From Lewinellaceae bacterium (GTDB taxonomy: Bacteria > Bacteroidota > Bacteroidia > Chitinophagales > Saprospiraceae): a DNA stretch of 64,000 nucleotides. Every line of letters begins with the position of its first letter. The first letter of the stretch is position 1. Location of the stretch: positions 186,001-250,000 of the forward strand of contig JACJYA010000012.1 in NCBI GenBank assembly GCA_020636315.1, written 5' to 3'. A program made the translations under genes and the position numbers. Of this stretch, positions 17,763-24,534 are shown piece after piece. The notes beneath the pieces are model-generated. The model saw nothing but the letters and a program-made list of their open reading frames with translations. It searched no databases and was not told the origin of the DNA.

Positions 17763-19052
17763 TCAGGGGTCGTATTCCCAGAAATCATTTTGGGGTTGGG
17801 ACGAATTATTTACTCCAGTAACAATGTATCCTTTTTCGTTGATGGAAAAACCGATGGCGAGGCCTCTCTTTACTCCCTCAAAATCTGGTTTTTCAGTCCA
17901 GCTATCGGATAGCGGATTGAATTCCCAGAAATCTTTTTTATGCGGACTGTCTATGTCTAAAGCCCTTCCTGTCCCGATATACCCCTTTGTTCCAATGGAA
18001 AACCCTACGGCAGAGTATCTTTCTCCTCCCTCAAAATCTGCTTTTTTTATCCAGATATCGGTTTGCGGGTCGTATTCCCAGAAATCTTTTAAGGGTTTGA
18101 GTTTTTCATCTATGCCTGTCCCGATATACCCCTTTGTTCCAATGGAAAAACCTACGGCAGAGTACCTTTTTCCTCCCTCAAAGTCTGCTTTTTGAGTCCA
18201 GTTATCAGTTAGTTGGTCGTACTCCCAAAAATCTTTTAAGAATTCGCTACTTTCACCGAAGCCTGTCCCTACATATCCCTTCTGTCCAATGGAGAAACCT
18301 ACGGCAGAGTGCCTCCCGGCCCCATCAAAATTTGCCCGTGAGGTCCAGAAAATTAGGTTCTCATCAAAAACCAACACCTCCCCATAGGAAGTATCCTGTT
18401 TAAAATTGATCGACCGCACTGCATACGCCCGGAAATAATAAGGCGTTTCATTTTGCAGCCCGCTCAGCGTATGGCTGAAGGTTTCATCGTTGCGGCGGTA
18501 TCCCAGATCCTCAAAATTATCGGCCAGAGTAGGTTGAATATGCTCTGTAGACCAGCAAAAACCATGTTGTAGGGCTACTATTCCCTTGTCCGTACCCGAC
18601 AGGCGTCCTTTAAACTCTACCTCCAGTCCCGATTCATACACGTGTTCCAGGGTGATAACCGACCCCGCGCCGGTTTGGTAAGCAATTGGCTCACTGTAAA
18701 AAAAAGTAACTCCATCCAGCGTGGCGTAGGCCCGTAGCGTGTATGAAGTATTGATCGCTAAGGCCAAGGTATCGGAAAAGGACAGGTTTTCTTCTTGGTT
18801 TTTGGCACCTAGGGATACGGCGCCCTCATTGAATAAGATGTCGGGAAGTGTATCCTGGGCGGACCAGACGATGCCGTGATCCTGTATCTGCCCGTTGGTT
18901 AGGCCCTGTATCTGGCCGGTAATGCGCATGGAATCGAGGGACAAGACTTCAACAGAAAGGATCTCCACTTTAATGAAGTTTTCTTTTTCCAGCACCCATT
19001 TTTCGCAGGAGAGTAGGATGAGAAGAAGGAAGGCTATGGAGCAGTATTTCAT
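17763..19052 (-). CDS. Kelch-repeat surface lipoprotein (copy 1 of tandem pair)
   Basis: A 429-residue predicted lipoprotein (lipobox in LLLILLSCEKW). It has the same layout as its downstream neighbour: after the lipidated Cys both read EKW/DKW plus LEKE, then fibronectin-like domains (about 25-230, with HGIVWSAQDTLPDILF and ETPYYFRAYAVRS), then four kelch blades ending DFWEYDP. Blades two and three are nearly identical to each other (KGYIGTGIDEKLKPLKDFWE against KGYIGTGRALDIDSPHKKDF), suggesting recent internal duplication. The two genes look like a tandem duplication whose N-terminal domains drifted more than the propellers. Ligand unknown. Confidence 0.8.
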   Translation of the reverse strand: MKYCSIAFLLLILLSCEKWVLEKENFIKVEILSVEVLSLDSMRITGQIQGLTNGQIQDHGIVWSAQDTLPDILFNEGAVSLGAKNQEENLSFSDTLALAINTSYTLRAYATLDGVTFFYSEPIAYQTGAGSVITLEHVYESGLEVEFKGRLSGTDKGIVALQHGFCWSTEHIQPTLADNFEDLGYRRNDETFSHTLSGLQNETPYYFRAYAVRSINFKQDTSYGEVLVFDENLIFWTSRANFDGAGRHSAVGFSIGQKGYVGTGFGESSEFLKDFWEYDQLTDNWTQKADFEGGKRYSAVGFSIGTKGYIGTGIDEKLKPLKDFWEYDPQTDIWIKKADFEGGERYSAVGFSIGTKGYIGTGRALDIDSPHKKDFWEFNPLSDSWTEKPDFEGVKRGLAIGFSINEKGYIVTGVNNSSQPQNDFWEYDP

Positions 19053-19173
19053 TGGGTGTTTATTTTAGGTGCTATTTGTTTGTAAAGATAAAAAATCAGA
19101 GAAAATGAATTGAAGGTTGGAGACAGCCAGGTGGCCAGGTAGAAGTTAACCCGCTGGTTTACAGGAAGAGACA

Positions 19174-19237
19174 GGGACTGTTCATAGTTCCTGGTTCCTG
19201 AGTTCCTGGTTGCCTGGAAACCAGCTGGTTAGCGTAA
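19174..19237 (+). repeat. Dispersed intergenic repeat, copy A
   Basis: The reverse complement of these 64 bases matches 27973-28037 with a handful of changes; both share CTGGTTTCCAGG and AACTATGAACAGTCCC on the same relative strand. Both copies are intergenic and lie 8.7 kb apart in opposite orientation. Confidence 0.8.
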
Positions 19238-19273
19238 GGCGGATACACTTATTTGAACTATCCCGAGAGACAG

Positions 19274-19333
19274 GCCCGTCCGTCTCGCCAGTCCCGGCTC
19301 TGCAGAGGACACTCGCTTTGCGGTGCCGGATAA
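19274..19333 (+). repeat. 60-base direct repeat, copy 1
   Basis: Begins GCCCGTCCGTCTCGCCAGTC and ends GTGCCGGATAA. It matches 19367-19426 over its full length with about five changes, separated by 33 bases. No coding potential. Confidence 0.8.
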
Positions 19334-19366
19334 ATCTTCGCTACCGCTCTTCCAGGTAAAAACTCA

Positions 19367-19426
19367 GCCCGTCCGTCTCGCCAGTCCCGGCTTTGCCGAT
19401 GACACTCGCTTTGCCGTGCCGGATAA
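19367..19426 (+). repeat. 60-base direct repeat, copy 2
   Basis: Second copy of the 19274-19333 repeat, in the same orientation. The pair resembles intergenic repeat families of Bacteroidota genomes rather than a gene or CRISPR (only two copies, unequal inner sequence). Confidence 0.8.
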
Positions 19427-19452
19427 CCATCCAACAATTTATCAATATATCA

Positions 19453-19702
19453 ATATGCGAATCCAGAGCTAAATGGGGGCGATTTGACTACCGGCGCCGG
19501 CCGGATACTTAGATATTGTGCCGTTAGGTACAAAATATCGGTAAAAAAATGGTGAAAAATGAACCTCCGTGCCGTAGGTACGGCACATCGGCGTTGGCCT
19601 GATCGCTATGTCCCGTACCTACGGCACGGGTCGTCCCTAACTCGGGGCCACGTCTTCCGATATGTCGTCCCTACAGGACGTTTTAGCTCTGAATTCGCAT
19701 AT
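19453..19702. mobile_element. MITE-like element with terminal inverted repeats
   Basis: The ends are 21-base inverted repeats with one mismatch: ATATGCGAATCCAGAGCTAAA at 19453-19473 against TTTAGCTCTGAATTCGCATAT at 19682-19702. The ten-base sequence ATATCAATAT occurs at each edge (19447-19456 and 19699-19708), overlapping the arms. Inside lie a palindrome GTGCCGTAGGTACGGCAC (19569-19586) and, at 19615-19627, the reverse complement of its first 13 bases, so most of the element can fold. No ORF is present. This fits a non-autonomous transposable element or a REP-type cassette; which one cannot be decided here. Confidence 0.5.
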
Positions 19703-19741
19703 CAATATAACCATATAACAATATGACAATAACCATCCCAC

Positions 19742-20593
19742 CTACCCCAATCCCCACACCAACCCAAACTGCAGCACCATCAGCCCGTCGATCAGCCCGC
19801 TGAAATAATAATCGTGTTTTACTTTGTCGGCAAAGTAGATCAGCGAGAAGGCAATCAGCCCGGAAAGCATAATACCCGTAAAGGCGCCGGTGTTGTAGGC
19901 ATCGATATGGTAGTTGAGCCCGGCCAGAGCGGCCATGGCCAGCAGGCAGGCCAGGGCGAGCATTTTGGTGCGTTGGTAGCCCAGCAGGGCAGGCAGGGTT
20001 CTCACCTGGTTATAGGTATCCACTTCCAGGTCCCGGATATCAAAGGGTAGGGTAATGGAAAAGATAAAAAAAGCGCGTTCCAGTAGCATAACGATCATGG
20101 GGATGCTCCAGCCCATGCCCAGTTCCAGAGCGGGCAGCAGAACGGTGATCCAGCTCCAGGCGATAGCGATGAGAAATATCTTGACGTAGCTGAGGTCGCG
20201 CAGGCGCTTCCGCCCGCTGAGAAAGGGCAGCACATAACCCAGAGCGATCAGGCTGGGCGCAACGGCCGCCAGCTGCAGGTGGAATGACAGTTGAAAGAAA
20301 AAAACAGCCGCTCCGATGGCAGCAAGGGCGGCATAGGCCATGATGTGGGTGCGAAAGCGGGAGATGACAAAAAAACGGCCTTTTTTCAGGAAGGGCTGTG
20401 CCTTTTCCAGCCCGACGATCCGGTGTACGGCGTAGAGAAGCAGCGTGGCGAACAGGATGAAACCCAGCAAAGGCGTAAAATAAACCCTGCCGCTAAGCAG
20501 GAACTGCGTTTGCGCCGCCATGGCAAAAGCCGCCAGGGCAATCCATAGGTTGCTGTACAGGACGAAGTCGATAAGGGCCCGGATCAACGGCAT
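19742..20593 (-). CDS. UbiA-like prenyltransferase family membrane protein
   Basis: A 283-residue protein with about eight hydrophobic spans. The segment LPFDIRDLEVDTYNQVRTLP (about 193-212) matches the second Asp-rich motif of UbiA prenyltransferases (DxxDxxxD followed by the R-T-L-P phrase). The first Asp-rich motif is not obvious: the matching region reads AVHRIVGLEKA, with Asp missing. Family knowledge: UbiA proteins join a prenyl diphosphate to an aromatic or other acceptor in the membrane. The degenerate first motif means that catalysis is uncertain. It is 17 bp downstream of the M42 peptidase gene on the same strand. Confidence 0.7.
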   Translation of the reverse strand: MPLIRALIDFVLYSNLWIALAAFAMAAQTQFLLSGRVYFTPLLGFILFATLLLYAVHRIVGLEKAQPFLKKGRFFVISRFRTHIMAYAALAAIGAAVFFFQLSFHLQLAAVAPSLIALGYVLPFLSGRKRLRDLSYVKIFLIAIAWSWITVLLPALELGMGWSIPMIVMLLERAFFIFSITLPFDIRDLEVDTYNQVRTLPALLGYQRTKMLALACLLAMAALAGLNYHIDAYNTGAFTGIMLSGLIAFSLIYFADKVKHDYYFSGLIDGLMVLQFGLVWGLG

Positions 20594-20610
20594 AAGCAGA
20601 ATTACTGGCC

Positions 20611-21702
20611 CTAAAAGTACTTGAAATTGTGTCCGTTTTCAATTTTTTGCAGCACTTCATAGATCAGCCGGATCACATTGTTCACATCGTCCTTATGGGC
20701 CATCTCCACCGTGGTGTGCATATAGCGGAGGGGCAGAGAGATGAGGGCCGACGGCACGCCGCCGTTGGAATACGCAAAGGCATCGGTATCGGTGCCGGTG
20801 CGGCGGGAGGCCGCCTCCCGCTGTATCGGGATCTTTTTCTCTTCGGCGGTGTCGATGATAAGGCCCAGCAGTTTGTTGTGCACGGCGGGGGCATAGGTCA
20901 CCGAAGGGCCGCCGCCACTTTTCACGTCGCCGTTCTTCTTGCTGTTCACCAGGGGCGTGTGGGTGTCGTGGGTCACATCGGTTACGATGGCCACATTGGG
21001 CCGGATGGACTGGGCCACCATCTCGGCGCCCCGCAGGCCGACTTCCTCCTGTACAGAGTTGACTACGTACAGGGTATAGGGCAGTTCTATTTTATTTTCT
21101 TTGAGCAGGCGCGCCACTTCGGCAATGCAGAAGCCGCCGATGCGGTTGTCGAGCGCCCGTCCGACGTAATACCTGTCATTGAGGATGGCCATCTCGTCTT
21201 CATAGGTGATCACACAGCCCACGTGGATGCCCATGGCCAGCACTTCGTCCTTATCCTTGGCGCCGACGTCGATGAAGATATTCTCGGGTTTGGGCACCAT
21301 TTTGGTGGCGTCTTCCCCCCGCCGCATGTGGATGGCCGGCCAGCCAAAAACGCCTTTGACGATCCCTTTTTTGGTGTGGATGTTGACGCGTTTGCTTGGC
21401 GCGATGAGGTGGTCGGAGCCGCCGTTGCGGACTACGTTGAGGAAACCGTCGTCGGAAATATAGTGGACGAACCACGAGATCTCGTCGGCATGGCCTTCGA
21501 TCACCACCCGGTAGTCTTTTCCGGGGTTGACCACTCCGTAAGCCGTTCCGTAGTTATCGAGATGCCACTCGTCTATAAAGGGTTGGATGTATTCGAGCCA
21601 GAGTTTCTGGCCCGGCGCCTCAAAACCGGTAGGGGAGGCGTTATTCAGGTATTTGGTTAAGAAGGCTTCAGATTTGGGTGTAATGACAGACATTCCGTTC
21701 AT
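20611..21702 (-). CDS. M42-family metallo-aminopeptidase (glutamyl aminopeptidase/endoglucanase-like)
   Basis: A 363-residue cytoplasmic co-catalytic metallopeptidase. Metal ligands and active residues can be seen in order: VIEGHADEISWFVHY (first His/Asp), RALDNRIGGF (bridging Asp), NSVQEEVGLRGAE (catalytic Glu pair), AIVTDVTHDTH (Asp), and MHTTVEMAHKDDV (final His). Such enzymes form large tetrahedral shells and trim N-terminal residues from peptides. The start may be the ATG at 21702 or three codons later; this does not affect any domain. No regulatory signal is visible. Confidence 0.92.
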   Translation of the reverse strand: MNGMSVITPKSEAFLTKYLNNASPTGFEAPGQKLWLEYIQPFIDEWHLDNYGTAYGVVNPGKDYRVVIEGHADEISWFVHYISDDGFLNVVRNGGSDHLIAPSKRVNIHTKKGIVKGVFGWPAIHMRRGEDATKMVPKPENIFIDVGAKDKDEVLAMGIHVGCVITYEDEMAILNDRYYVGRALDNRIGGFCIAEVARLLKENKIELPYTLYVVNSVQEEVGLRGAEMVAQSIRPNVAIVTDVTHDTHTPLVNSKKNGDVKSGGGPSVTYAPAVHNKLLGLIIDTAEEKKIPIQREAASRRTGTDTDAFAYSNGGVPSALISLPLRYMHTTVEMAHKDDVNNVIRLIYEVLQKIENGHNFKYF

Positions 21703-21930
21703 TTGACTTTGTAATACCTCGGCCGCTGGCCACCCGGCAACAGCGGTATTCGATCGACCGGCAAAGATAAAAATAAATGCACGCCAAAGGGTAGAATGAG
21801 GCCGAATTTTATGAATTTCACCTGCTTCAGAAACAGAGGGTTAGGTGGGTTGAAAGTGTAAATGTGTGAAAGTGTAAGTGTGTTAAGGGGGCTGGCGGAA
21901 CTCCGGGCCTTTCGGCAGATCCCCCCGTTA

Positions 21931-22557
21931 TTATTCTCCCCACGCCCCCGGGCCTTTGCGCCACTCCCGCAGGGTAGCCAGTTCTTCATTATCGATATAG
22001 TGCTCCCGGACGGCCTCTTCCAGCAAAACGGGGTAGGAGCTGAGCGTATCGAAAGGGCATCCGGCCTCTTTGAATGCCGCTTCCGCCTCGTCAAAGCCAT
22101 AGGTGAAGATGGCGAGTACGCCGGCTACCTCACTGCCCGCTTCACGGAGGGCTTCCACCGCTTTAAGGCAGCTGCCGCCGGTAGAGATCAGGTCTTCGAT
22201 GACCAGTACTGTGGCCCCGGGGCGGAGTTCTCCCTCGATCTGGTTCTGCCGGCCGTGCCCTTTGGGTTTGGAGCGGACATAAACGAAAGGCATGGCCAGC
22301 TGTTCGGCCAGCAACGCTCCGTGAGCGATACCCGCGGTGGCCACGCCTGCGATGGTGTCAAATGGTTTGAATGCCTCGGCTTTCTGTGCGAAACTATCGA
22401 TGATGAACCGGCGGATGCCGGGATAGGACAACACGATGCGGTTGTCGCAGTAGATCGGCGACTTTATCCCGCTGGCCCAGGTAAATGGGTTTTGGGGACT
22501 CAGTTTTATTGCATTTATTTGCAGTAGCCTTCTGGCTACTTCGGCGGCGATGTTCAT
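21931..22557 (-). CDS. pyrE: Orotate phosphoribosyltransferase
   Basis: A 208-residue type I phosphoribosyltransferase. The PRPP-binding motif is VLVIEDLISTGGS (about 134-146), with FVYVRSKPKGHGRQNQIEGE forming the catalytic Lys/flexible loop and TWASGIKSPIYCDNR the orotate-side loop. It converts orotate and PRPP to orotidine monophosphate in pyrimidine synthesis. Length is normal for the family. It is divergent from a Nudix hydrolase with only 27 bp between the starts, so the two promoters must overlap or face each other. Confidence 0.95.
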   Translation of the reverse strand: MNIAAEVARRLLQINAIKLSPQNPFTWASGIKSPIYCDNRIVLSYPGIRRFIIDSFAQKAEAFKPFDTIAGVATAGIAHGALLAEQLAMPFVYVRSKPKGHGRQNQIEGELRPGATVLVIEDLISTGGSCLKAVEALREAGSEVAGVLAIFTYGFDEAEAAFKEAGCPFDTLSSYPVLLEEAVREHYIDNEELATLREWRKGPGAWGE

Positions 22558-22584
22558 ACCCTTGGATTATTAAAGCGACTGTAA

Positions 22585-23211
22585 ATGTACAAAATCTATA
22601 TCAACGGCACGCCCCTCTTTCTGGCCAGTACAGCAGAGGCCGGTGGAAAGCCTTTTGCTGACGATAAAAGAATAGTGGCTCGCTACATGAGCAACTCCCG
22701 GCTGTTGCTCAGTTATCTGGATATGCTGGAGAAGAATACGAACTTCGATTCCGTCACGATCTTTGCCGACGATGTCGAAAAACTGTTCGAAGATTTTGCC
22801 GGACAGTTCAGGATTATCGAAGCGGCGGGAGGAGTGGTGAGAAACCAGGAAGGAGAGGTGCTGCTTATCTTTAAACGCGACCACTGGGACCTGCCCAAAG
22901 GCAAGCTCGATAAAGGAGAGCGCCGCGAAGAGGCCGCTGTCCGGGAAGTGATGGAAGAGACCGGGCTTTCCTCCGTAGAACTGGGAGAATACCTGGGCAT
23001 AACTTACCACACTTACCGCGACGCTAAAAAAAGGCGCGTACTTAAATACACTTACTGGTATCGGATGACAGCGAAAAAGGAAGCCCTGGAGCCACAGGCG
23101 GAAGAAGGGATCGAACATGCCGAATGGCGCCACCCGGCAGCGTTTCTGGCTTCCGATCCGGTGGTGTATGGCAACATCAGAGGCTTGCTGGAGAAAGAAA
23201 TTGCCAGGTGA
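22585..23211 (+). CDS. Nudix hydrolase
   Basis: A 208-residue protein. The Nudix box is complete at about 110-132: GKLDKGERREEAAVREVMEE followed by TGL, giving the metal-binding REVMEE core. Ahead of it lies about 75 residues of N-terminal extension (MYKIYINGTPLFLAS onward) and the strand AAGGVVRNQEGEVLLIFKRD with DLPKGK. It hydrolyses a nucleoside diphosphate linked to some group X; the substrate cannot be named. It is divergent from pyrE, an arrangement I believe is frequent in this phylum, which may hint at nucleotide housekeeping. Confidence 0.92.
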   Translation: MYKIYINGTPLFLASTAEAGGKPFADDKRIVARYMSNSRLLLSYLDMLEKNTNFDSVTIFADDVEKLFEDFAGQFRIIEAAGGVVRNQEGEVLLIFKRDHWDLPKGKLDKGERREEAAVREVMEETGLSSVELGEYLGITYHTYRDAKKRRVLKYTYWYRMTAKKEALEPQAEEGIEHAEWRHPAAFLASDPVVYGNIRGLLEKEIAR

Positions 23212-23437
23212 TTTATAGCAGTATTCGGGCGCGCTGCCTCCATAGTGTCACTTTAACACTTTCTTAACAAGATTTTTATTCTGCCGCCCTGGAACAAAAT
23301 TTTCGGAATCGGTAAAAAACCAATGGAAATTTTGCAGGATGGGCAGATTTTTTCCAAACCTGCTGCGTTTGTCCGCTTATTGCAAAAAATCAGAATTTTC
23401 GGCAGGAAAGTTTTTTCTTTCGTTTAAGATTAATCTC

Positions 23438-23445
23438 TATATTTG
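23438..23445 (+). promoter_or_regulatory. Bacteroidota-type -7 box (TAnnTTTG)
   Basis: TATATTTG matches the -7 consensus and sits 44 bases before the ATG at 23489. The matching -33 TTG is not clear, so confidence is moderate. Confidence 0.45.
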
Positions 23446-23488
23446 CATCCGTGATCTCGTGAACTATTTACAAAATGACCTTTCAATC

Positions 23489-23863
23489 ATGCAGCGGAAA
23501 TTTACTCTCTTGATCTCTTTCCTTTTCCTTGGTTCTCTGGTTAGTTTTGCACAATCTTCCTCTTTCGGATCCGCTACGGCTTCTGCGGCTTCCGGGTTGC
23601 TGGAACTCAACAACGACAGCTGGGCTTTCTATGCCGATGAGGAAAATAAAGTATATTACATTGATTTTGAGAGTCTTAACGTCAATTTGAGCGATATTTC
23701 CGTTCGCCGCAAAAACGGGGAGGTCGTAATGCGGGAAGATGTTTTTGAATTGCCGGTCAACACCATTTACGAAATAGACTTCAACCAGTTCGGCGCCGGC
23801 CAGTATGACATTGAGCTTCGGTCTTTTACCGGGGTCATTCGCCGTTCCGTTTCCATTCAGTAA
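23489..23863 (+). CDS. Small secreted beta-sandwich protein, DUF3244-like
   Basis: Translation most likely begins at the ATG at 23489 (MQRKFTLLISFLFLGSL), which gives a clear signal peptide ending at SFAQ; the frame is open upstream to 23339 but that part is not protein-like. The mature 100 residues hold alternating strands with DISVRRKNGEVVMREDVFEL and GQYDIELRSFTGVIRRSVSI, the pattern of the small DUF3244/T9SS-tail-like fold, in which a G-x-Y-x-I/L-x-L strand closes the sandwich. Function is unknown. A good -7 box lies 44 bases upstream. Confidence 0.7.
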   Translation: MQRKFTLLISFLFLGSLVSFAQSSSFGSATASAASGLLELNNDSWAFYADEENKVYYIDFESLNVNLSDISVRRKNGEVVMREDVFELPVNTIYEIDFNQFGAGQYDIELRSFTGVIRRSVSIQ

Positions 23864-23869
23864 ATTTCA

Positions 23870-24358
23870 TTATTCTTCCCTTTTTTTGTCACTAAAGGCC
23901 TGCTTTAGTGCCCTCAGCATGTCCTGTATGGGGTAATCTTCTTCTGACATGACATGGGTTTTTCCATTGCGTTCCTCGATGACCAGCATTCTCGTGGCCC
24001 TCACACTTCGGTTGGGGTTAGTCAGTGAAGGCTGTTTGTCGGTGTAGATATAGGCATCGCGGATGTCTTTGAAGGCGGCGGTGCCGTATGGTGTTCTGAC
24101 GGAATGCTCATAAATAGTGACTGGCCCGGTTTTTCTGATCTTCAGCCAGCTGAAAAAAGCCGTTCCCATACCCATCAGCATCAGAAAAAAGAGCAACATT
24201 GCCGCCAGCATATTCTGGTTTCGGGTTCTGCCCGTTGCTTTTTTTCTCAGCATCATCACCATGCCCGCTAATGCAGCCAGGGCTACGGCAGCAGCGCCCC
24301 AGGCCGCCTGAACGGTGGCGCTGTTGTTCGGTTCAAAAGTTAAGAGTGCGTCTTCCAT
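23870..24358 (-). CDS. Two-span membrane protein with PH-like cytoplasmic domain
   Basis: A 162-residue hypothetical protein. Two membrane spans lie near 17-37 (AAWGAAAVALAALAGMVMML) and 50-70 (LAAMLLFFLMLMGMGTAFF). The rest (75-160) is beta-rich: VTIYEHSVRTPYGTAAFKDI, AYIYTDKQPS, RMLVIEERNGKTHVMSEEDY, and a closing helix DMLRALKQAFSDKK, much like the PH-like domains of small Bacteroidota membrane proteins. It is convergent with the secreted protein gene, with six bases between the stops. No function can be proposed. Confidence 0.62.
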   Translation of the reverse strand: MEDALLTFEPNNSATVQAAWGAAAVALAALAGMVMMLRKKATGRTRNQNMLAAMLLFFLMLMGMGTAFFSWLKIRKTGPVTIYEHSVRTPYGTAAFKDIRDAYIYTDKQPSLTNPNRSVRATRMLVIEERNGKTHVMSEEDYPIQDMLRALKQAFSDKKREE

Positions 24359-24534
24359 TAAAGGATTGTTTCTGATAAAAACTCCGGTTGGCTAATAATG
24401 TTTTTTCTCCGAAGCCTTCGGGCGGTTTTCCGGAGGGGCCCGTCTCCCGGGAGAAGAGTGCCTTCAGGGACGGATAGGGCCATCATGTCGAAAAATTTTT
24501 TACTTTAGGGCAATTCTTCAGCCTTGGCCGCACG

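Larger units (their letters stand above)
19053..19741. other. Repeat-rich intergenic region
   Basis: No gene is visible in these 689 bases. They hold one copy of a 64-base dispersed repeat (19174-19237), a 60-base direct repeat (19274-19333 and 19367-19426), and a 250-base element with terminal inverted repeats and nested palindromes (19453-19702). All are listed separately. The space separates two minus-strand genes, so part of it must carry the promoter of the kelch gene. Confidence 0.75.

Noticed and set aside
20629..21660. 343-codon plus-strand frame opposite the M42 peptidase gene
   Set aside because: The minus-strand protein has all metal ligands of its family; the plus-strand product is a His/Val/Gly-rich shadow.
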